Of a stretch of DNA of 7,933 bases, positions 3,976 to 7,933 are shown in pieces (position 1 is the stretch's first letter; every line of letters starts with the position of its first letter). The notes below the pieces were generated by a model. It made no database searches, was not told the DNA's origin, and worked only from the letters and a program-made list of their open reading frames with translations. The position numbers and the translations under genes were made by a program. The stretch covers positions 1 to 7,933 of the forward strand of contig DUJK01000109.1 of assembly GCA_013329925.1 (NCBI GenBank), given 5' to 3'. This stretch comes from Candidatus Poseidoniaceae archaeon (GTDB lineage: Archaea > Thermoplasmatota > Poseidoniia > Poseidoniales > Poseidoniaceae).

Positions 3976-6562
3976 TATTTTCACCTCCAGTTATCTTTTC
4001 CTGCTCTTGAACGGTCGCATTATCGAGCGGTATTGGTGGTAATTCAGCTAGTGGAATCATGCCTAAATCGCTAGGAGGAGGAAGGTTTGAAGTAAAATCG
4101 ATATGTTGCTTTTCATCAAAAAGTTGCTCTTCGTTAAGGTCATCTTCCTCGCGACCCATTTTTACTACTAGGGCGATTGACGCACCAAGAATAAATCCTA
4201 AACCAATCACTAGGTAAGTTAGCCAAGAAGCCGCTGGGTCCTCGCCCATAATCGCAATAGCGGCTTTGAATTCACCATAATCATTGGACCATCCATCACC
4301 ATTATTATCTGGACAACCTTGTAGATCTCTTGTCGAATCTCCAGCATCATTTGGACAATCATCACGCATTGCACCAAGGGAAACATCTCCATAGCCATCG
4401 CCGTCAGTATCACGCCATTGTAAGGCTTCATTAGGGAATGAATCGGCTAGACCAAACGGGTGAGCTGGCCAATTTTCTGTCGGGTCTGACCAACCATCGC
4501 CATCGGTATCTCGACAACCCAATCGATCCATCAATGAGGTCCCTCTTGAGTCTGGACATGCATCACCTTGATTGCCCGAAGCAGCATCGCCAAATCCATC
4601 ACCGTCGCTATCACGCCATTGTGTTGGTTCGTGGATAAATGCATCACCTAAGTCTGACCAACCGTCACCGTCGGTATCAATACAGCCCCATCTATCTCCA
4701 CCTTCTGCTGGACCAACAGATGTACCGGCATTGTCTGGACAAACGTCAGCAGTTGTACCTTGTGGGTTATCACCACGACCGTCCCCGTCACTGTCATGCC
4801 ACTGTGTTGGATCAAGCGGCCATGCATCACCATTACCACCTGGACTTGCCAGCCAATTAGGAGTGGTGTCAGACCATCCGTCACCGTCGGTATCTGGACA
4901 GCCCCATCTGTCAAATGTAGAATATCCAACTGTCGTCTTACAACTATCACCACGGAATGATTCACGCCATGTTTGACCATCAAAATATTCGATATTGTCA
5001 CCATAGCCGTCTGAATCTGTATCATACCACTGGCTTACTTCATCAGGAAAAGCGTCAGCAAAACCATCAGGGTGAGCAATCCAATCACTGGTTGGGTCAG
5101 AGTAACCGTCTTTGTCAATATCACGACAGCCGAGTCGATCAAAACTTGAAATCCATCCAGATTCAACTTCTTCTGGCGTAGAATAAATACAAACATCGCC
5201 TTCAAAACCGCTTTGATTATCCCCGTAACCATCATTGTCTGTATCTAGGTATTGTGAAGGAACTAGTGGGAAATCATCTACTTGTGATGCTCCGTAGGTT
5301 TGGTTGTCGCCCCAACCGTCTTTGTCGGTATCTCGCCATTGAGTGGGGTTATCTGGGAAATCATCGATAAGTTGAGCTCCGAAAGACTGGTTGTCCCCCC
5401 AGCCATCATAATCTGAATCTTGCCATTGAGTCGGTTCCAGTGGAAAGGCATCTGAGCCGTTGTACATGGTCCAATTCTCATCTCCGTCAGAGTACGAATC
5501 ACCATCTGTATCAGTACAACCAAATCTATCAGAAGATGATGAGCCAGTGATAAACGGGCATGCATCTGGTTCAGTGGCAGTTTCTAGCCATTGTCCGATG
5601 CCCCAAGCAATGTGGGTTTGGTTCCACATAGGGTCTTCCCAATTATCTCCGTAACCATCCCCATCCGTATCTGTCCATTGAGTATTATCCAGCGAGAAAG
5701 CATCAGCTAAGCCAACTGGATGAGCAAACCACTCACTAACTCCGTACAAGCCACCGGGGTCAGGGTCTGAAAAACCGTCACCATCTGAATCTAAGCAACC
5801 GTATCTGTCATTGTATGATCCACCTGAATTGTAGGTACAAAAGTCTCCTTGAAAGCCATCTAAATTATCGCCAAAGCCATCATTGTCCGAATCTTGCCAC
5901 TGGCTTGGTTGGTAAGGAAATGCATCTGCCCCGTTATTTGGTCCCCAACCCACCTCAGGGTCAGAATAACCATCAGAGTCTGAATCAACACAGCCTTTAC
6001 GATCGTAAACTGAGGTCCCAGGAGTATTATCACAGGAATCTTCAGTGTCGATATAACCATCCTCATCGGTATCTCGGTCGCCAGAATCAATTGAGGCTGT
6101 CAAAGTATAATCAATAGCATCATTACAATAACTATCTTTACCTTTTATTTTTACATAAACCCAATCTGCTGTATTCATGGTTTTGCTCAAGGTACCTGTT
6201 GGATTATCATCACTCAAGGCTAGAGACGCAATTTGTCCTCCTCCTGCGTCATGAATTGAATAATCGCCTTCCCATCCGTCGCCCCAAAAGCATAACCAAT
6301 CGGGATTTGGCAGCGTTCCAGAAAAGGAAATACTGACTATATCGCCCTTGTAAGCATAAACTCGCCACCAATCAATTTCATCATTGGGCGAACAGCCATC
6401 ATCATAGCATACTTGGCCTGATGCTGAAACACCTTCGATTAGTGTATTGGCACTTTGCAGACTATCATCTGCCGAAGTGGTAGGCAAGAAACCTAACAAC
6501 AGCGCGGCCAAACACACCACTATGAATCGCTGTGCGACCATGTATAGCCATTGCGATATCAT
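3962..6562 (-). CDS. Giant thrombospondin type 3 repeat calcium-binding surface protein
   Basis: The 866-residue product has a signal peptide (about 8-31), then a domain resembling the bacterial pre-peptidase C-terminal (PPC) beta-sandwich (about 33-157, with DEIDWWRVYA and four cysteines). A long array of TSP3-type repeats follows (about 162-760), then one transmembrane helix (about 780-801) and an acidic, proline-containing cytoplasmic tail (802-866). The repeats carry D-x-D-x-D-G-x motifs that in this family coordinate calcium, so the ectodomain should be a rigid calcium-dependent stalk. They alternate between a DR-x-GC-x-DTDGDG-x-SD half and a QW-x-DSDGDG-x-GDN half. No catalytic domain is visible. 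The ATG at 6562 is used; an ATG at 6541 is in frame, gives an equally good signal peptide, and neither has a clear ribosome binding site. This is the first gene of a probable three-gene operon. The absence of a cysteine at the end of the signal peptide rules out a lipoprotein. Likely roles are cell-surface structure, adhesion or particle attachment. Confidence 0.9.
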   Translation of the reverse strand: MISQWLYMVAQRFIVVCLAALLLGFLPTTSADDSLQSANTLIEGVSASGQVCYDDGCSPNDEIDWWRVYAYKGDIVSISFSGTLPNPDWLCFWGDGWEGDYSIHDAGGGQIASLALSDDNPTGTLSKTMNTADWVYVKIKGKDSYCNDAIDYTLTASIDSGDRDTDEDGYIDTEDSCDNTPGTSVYDRKGCVDSDSDGYSDPEVGWGPNNGADAFPYQPSQWQDSDNDGFGDNLDGFQGDFCTYNSGGSYNDRYGCLDSDGDGFSDPDPGGLYGVSEWFAHPVGLADAFSLDNTQWTDTDGDGYGDNWEDPMWNQTHIAWGIGQWLETATEPDACPFITGSSSSDRFGCTDTDGDSYSDGDENWTMYNGSDAFPLEPTQWQDSDYDGWGDNQSFGAQLIDDFPDNPTQWRDTDKDGWGDNQTYGASQVDDFPLVPSQYLDTDNDGYGDNQSGFEGDVCIYSTPEEVESGWISSFDRLGCRDIDKDGYSDPTSDWIAHPDGFADAFPDEVSQWYDTDSDGYGDNIEYFDGQTWRESFRGDSCKTTVGYSTFDRWGCPDTDGDGWSDTTPNWLASPGGNGDAWPLDPTQWHDSDGDGRGDNPQGTTADVCPDNAGTSVGPAEGGDRWGCIDTDGDGWSDLGDAFIHEPTQWRDSDGDGFGDAASGNQGDACPDSRGTSLMDRLGCRDTDGDGWSDPTENWPAHPFGLADSFPNEALQWRDTDGDGYGDVSLGAMRDDCPNDAGDSTRDLQGCPDNNGDGWSNDYGEFKAAIAIMGEDPAASWLTYLVIGLGFILGASIALVVKMGREEDDLNEEQLFDEKQHIDFTSNLPPPSDLGMIPLAELPPIPLDNATVQEQEKITGGENNEQS
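3981..3988 (-). promoter_or_regulatory. Ribosome binding site deciding the start of the Ig-like gene
   Basis: GGAGGTGA, a near-perfect Shine-Dalgarno sequence, lies five bases upstream of the ATG at 3975. It is also read as codons (Gly-Gly-Glu) near the end of the TSP3 gene. This embedding supports translational coupling of the two genes. Confidence 0.75.
4283..6079 (-). repeat. TSP3-type coding repeat array
   Basis: About 600 residues of tandem aspartate-rich repeats. Eight GC anchors (seven preceded by DR, one by DLQ) end at residues 191, 256, 349, 479, 555, 627, 683 and 750. Nine Q(W/Y)-x-D-x-D-x-DG units start near 221, 295, 379, 408, 437, 511, 587, 648 and 715. Each GC cysteine is paired with an upstream cysteine (177, 242, 335, 458, 541, 608, 669, 736). 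The copies are similar in DNA but diverged, so recent duplication is not evident. The low-complexity DNA also produces long spurious open frames on both strands. Confidence 0.85.
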
Positions 6563-6603
6563 CTATGAAATAGCCGCCTGCCAAGACCGAGCTAATTTCC
6601 TAG

Positions 6604-6612
6604 ATTTTATTG
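6604..6612 (-). promoter_or_regulatory. Candidate TATA box for the TSP3 operon
   Basis: On the minus strand this reads AATAAAATC, about 45 bases upstream of the ATG at 6562. Transcription would start near 6582 with a leader of about 20 bases. A second AT-rich candidate (TTAATAATT) lies slightly further upstream. The 117-base gap to the glycosyltransferase gene also has a run of five T on the minus strand at 6648-6652, 27 bases after that gene's stop, which could help terminate its transcript. Both assignments are positional guesses. Confidence 0.25.
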
Positions 6613-6679
6613 GCAATTATTAAGCAATCCATCTGGGAAAGAAGATCAAAAATCTATTCGAGAAATTAACTGAGGGAGG

Positions 6680-7933
6680 TTATTTTACTATTGACTCGTA
6701 TATTTCTATGAATTTTGTTGCATTGTGTTCATAGGTATACTTGGCAAGTATTCTCTCACGACCCGCCGTACTCAAAGATTCAAGTGCTGACTTATCGGCA
6801 AGTAATGCATTGACTTGTTTAGCTAAGTCATCAGAATCTCCAGTTTTGAAAAGCCTGCCAACCGTTGTATCAATCATCTCGGTAAGGGGCGCTTGATCTA
6901 CTGTGATTACCGGTGTGCCACTCGATAATGCCTCTAGTGGAATTAATCCTTGACCTTCATAATAAGAGGGATAAATTACCAAGTTAGCACTGCGGAAATG
7001 TTGGGCTAAATCTTCAAATGACATACCGCTTTTAATGAATACAGAATCACTAATTGCCAACCTTTTAGCCACTTTCAATAATTTCTTTTTCATATGCCCT
7101 CTGCCAATAATCACCAGTTTTGCCCCCGGGTTTTCGGCAATTATTTTAGGCATTGATCTAAGCAAAGTCATGTATCCTTTTCTAGCGACTAAACGGCCTA
7201 CTGCTAACAGCATTGGAGTTTCAGTATAACTGTCATGAGACAGGGCCGCTTCATCATCGCATACATATTCCTGGCGGATTTTTTCATGGGCTAATTGTTC
7301 TTCTTCATCATCGGTATTAGATGGACGAAACACTTTGTGATCACACCCCCACAACTCTACCTCGGCATTAAATTCCTTATCTGGGCTATACCAATTGCTA
7401 AACTCTTGCAACGTTGACTTTGAGTTGGCTACACTAATAGAGGAATTAAGCAAACCCGCTTTCTCATATTTAGCATACCATTTTGCGGTTAATCTAATTG
7501 CTAAATCATTTGGATTAAGCCAGGTGGCCGATTCACCAGCCTTTGCTGCCCGAATTACTCCCTGTTTTTCTCCAAGCCAAGAACCATGAAGTGATGAACA
7601 GACTGGTGCGATATTTTCTTTCATGAACCTAAATTCCTTGGCTGAAAAAGACGCCAAGGGCAAGTGGATGTGGATTACATCCACTGGATCTTCACGATGA
7701 ATCGATTTTAGCGCTTTAAGCGCATTTTTAGCGTAAGACCGGGTGAATGTCATTGGCAGTTTTAGCCACGGAACCCTGACAATTGACACCCCAGACTGCG
7801 ACGGTGCTCGGCCATTATGGCTTCTAGTGATGATGGTGACTGAATGCCCGAATGATGCTAAATGTCCAGCAAGATGGTAGACTACTGAGCCAATACCACC
7901 CCATCTTGGGGGGTATTCACCAGCAATCATCAC
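6680..7933 (-). CDS. GT4-family glycosyltransferase, start at or beyond window edge
   Basis: The visible 417 codons encode a retaining GT-B glycosyltransferase of family GT4, which moves a sugar from a nucleotide-activated donor to a glycan, lipid or protein acceptor. The N-terminal Rossmann half opens with EYPPRWGGIGS (residues 6-16), the glycine loop of the family, and includes the HIH strand (88-90). The C-terminal half has the donor-binding GRLVARKG (246-253, with R247 and K252), VIIGRGH (274-280), and the E-x7-E motif with E326 and E334 (YYEGQGLIPLE). No transmembrane helix is seen, so it should act at the cytoplasmic face. Both GTG (7933) and ATG (7930) lie at the very edge. Homologues usually carry a few more residues before the first strand, so the true start is probably just outside the window. 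A stretch at 204-238 between the halves is long and acidic. It lies 117 bases upstream of the TSP3 gene on the same strand. Sugar and acceptor cannot be deduced. Confidence 0.88.
   Translation of the reverse strand: MMIAGEYPPRWGGIGSVVYHLAGHLASFGHSVTIITRSHNGRAPSQSGVSIVRVPWLKLPMTFTRSYAKNALKALKSIHREDPVDVIHIHLPLASFSAKEFRFMKENIAPVCSSLHGSWLGEKQGVIRAAKAGESATWLNPNDLAIRLTAKWYAKYEKAGLLNSSISVANSKSTLQEFSNWYSPDKEFNAEVELWGCDHKVFRPSNTDDEEEQLAHEKIRQEYVCDDEAALSHDSYTETPMLLAVGRLVARKGYMTLLRSMPKIIAENPGAKLVIIGRGHMKKKLLKVAKRLAISDSVFIKSGMSFEDLAQHFRSANLVIYPSYYEGQGLIPLEALSSGTPVITVDQAPLTEMIDTTVGRLFKTGDSDDLAKQVNALLADKSALESLSTAGRERILAKYTYEHNATKFIEIYESIVK

Noticed and set aside
3976..3984. GTG start for the Ig-like protein, three codons earlier
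   Set aside because: The GTG is part of the GGAGGTGA ribosome binding site itself. The ATG at 3975 has ideal spacing from it.
4572..5025. Long open frames on both strands within the TSP3 array (134 residues on plus, 125 on minus)
   Set aside because: They are by-products of the low-complexity repeat DNA, have Pro/Ser/His-rich or random compositions, no ribosome binding sites, and sit wholly inside the TSP3 gene.
4250..6080. Periodic short repeats that could suggest a CRISPR array or DNA satellite
   Set aside because: The repeats are diverged, irregularly spaced, keep the reading frame, and encode aspartate-rich TSP3 units inside one uninterrupted gene.
7035..7589. Two 64-codon plus-strand open frames inside the glycosyltransferase gene
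   Set aside because: Both are antisense to conserved glycosyltransferase coding sequence and have no recognisable features.

Overview
The window looks like a chromosomal stretch from a marine planktonic archaeon, most likely Marine Group II (Poseidoniales, Thermoplasmatota). The case rests on membrane-anchored surface proteins with thrombospondin type 3 (TSP3) repeats and short cytoplasmic tails, a tryptophan-rich C-terminal tail, GGAGGTGA-type ribosome binding sites beside archaeal-looking AT-rich promoters, and tightly overlapping genes. This assignment is an inference; no rRNA or other phylogenetic marker is present.

Layout from left to right. Positions 1-1061 (minus) hold the 5' part of a secreted, Asn/Asp-rich protein with propeller-like repeats; its 3' end lies outside the window. 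A short divergent intergenic region (1062-1166) carries a perfect 8-bp inverted repeat between two opposing TATA-like boxes. A thiamine pyrophosphokinase gene (1167-1790, plus) follows and overlaps tail-to-tail with a three-gene minus-strand operon. In transcription order that operon is: a giant TSP3 calcium-binding surface protein (6562-3962), a type I membrane protein with two tandem Cys-paired Ig-like domains (3975-2662), and a membrane-anchored DUF4105/Lnb-type papain-like protein (2636-1770). Upstream of the operon, on the same strand, is a GT4 glycosyltransferase (7933-6680), cut or nearly cut by the window edge.

How the parts may work together: the TSP3 and Ig-like proteins share one architecture (signal peptide, extracellular domain, one C-terminal transmembrane helix, acidic/proline-containing cytoplasmic tail) and their genes overlap by 14 nt with an embedded ribosome binding site, so they are probably made together as cell-surface partners. 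The Lnb-like protein keeps the candidate catalytic His and Cys and is co-transcribed, so it may act on the envelope, but its charge pattern predicts a cytoplasmic domain. The glycosyltransferase could decorate surface proteins, which carry many N-glycosylation sequons. The thiamine gene appears functionally unrelated. No tRNA, rRNA, CRISPR array, insertion sequence or attachment site was seen. No gene-free stretch exceeds about 120 bases.
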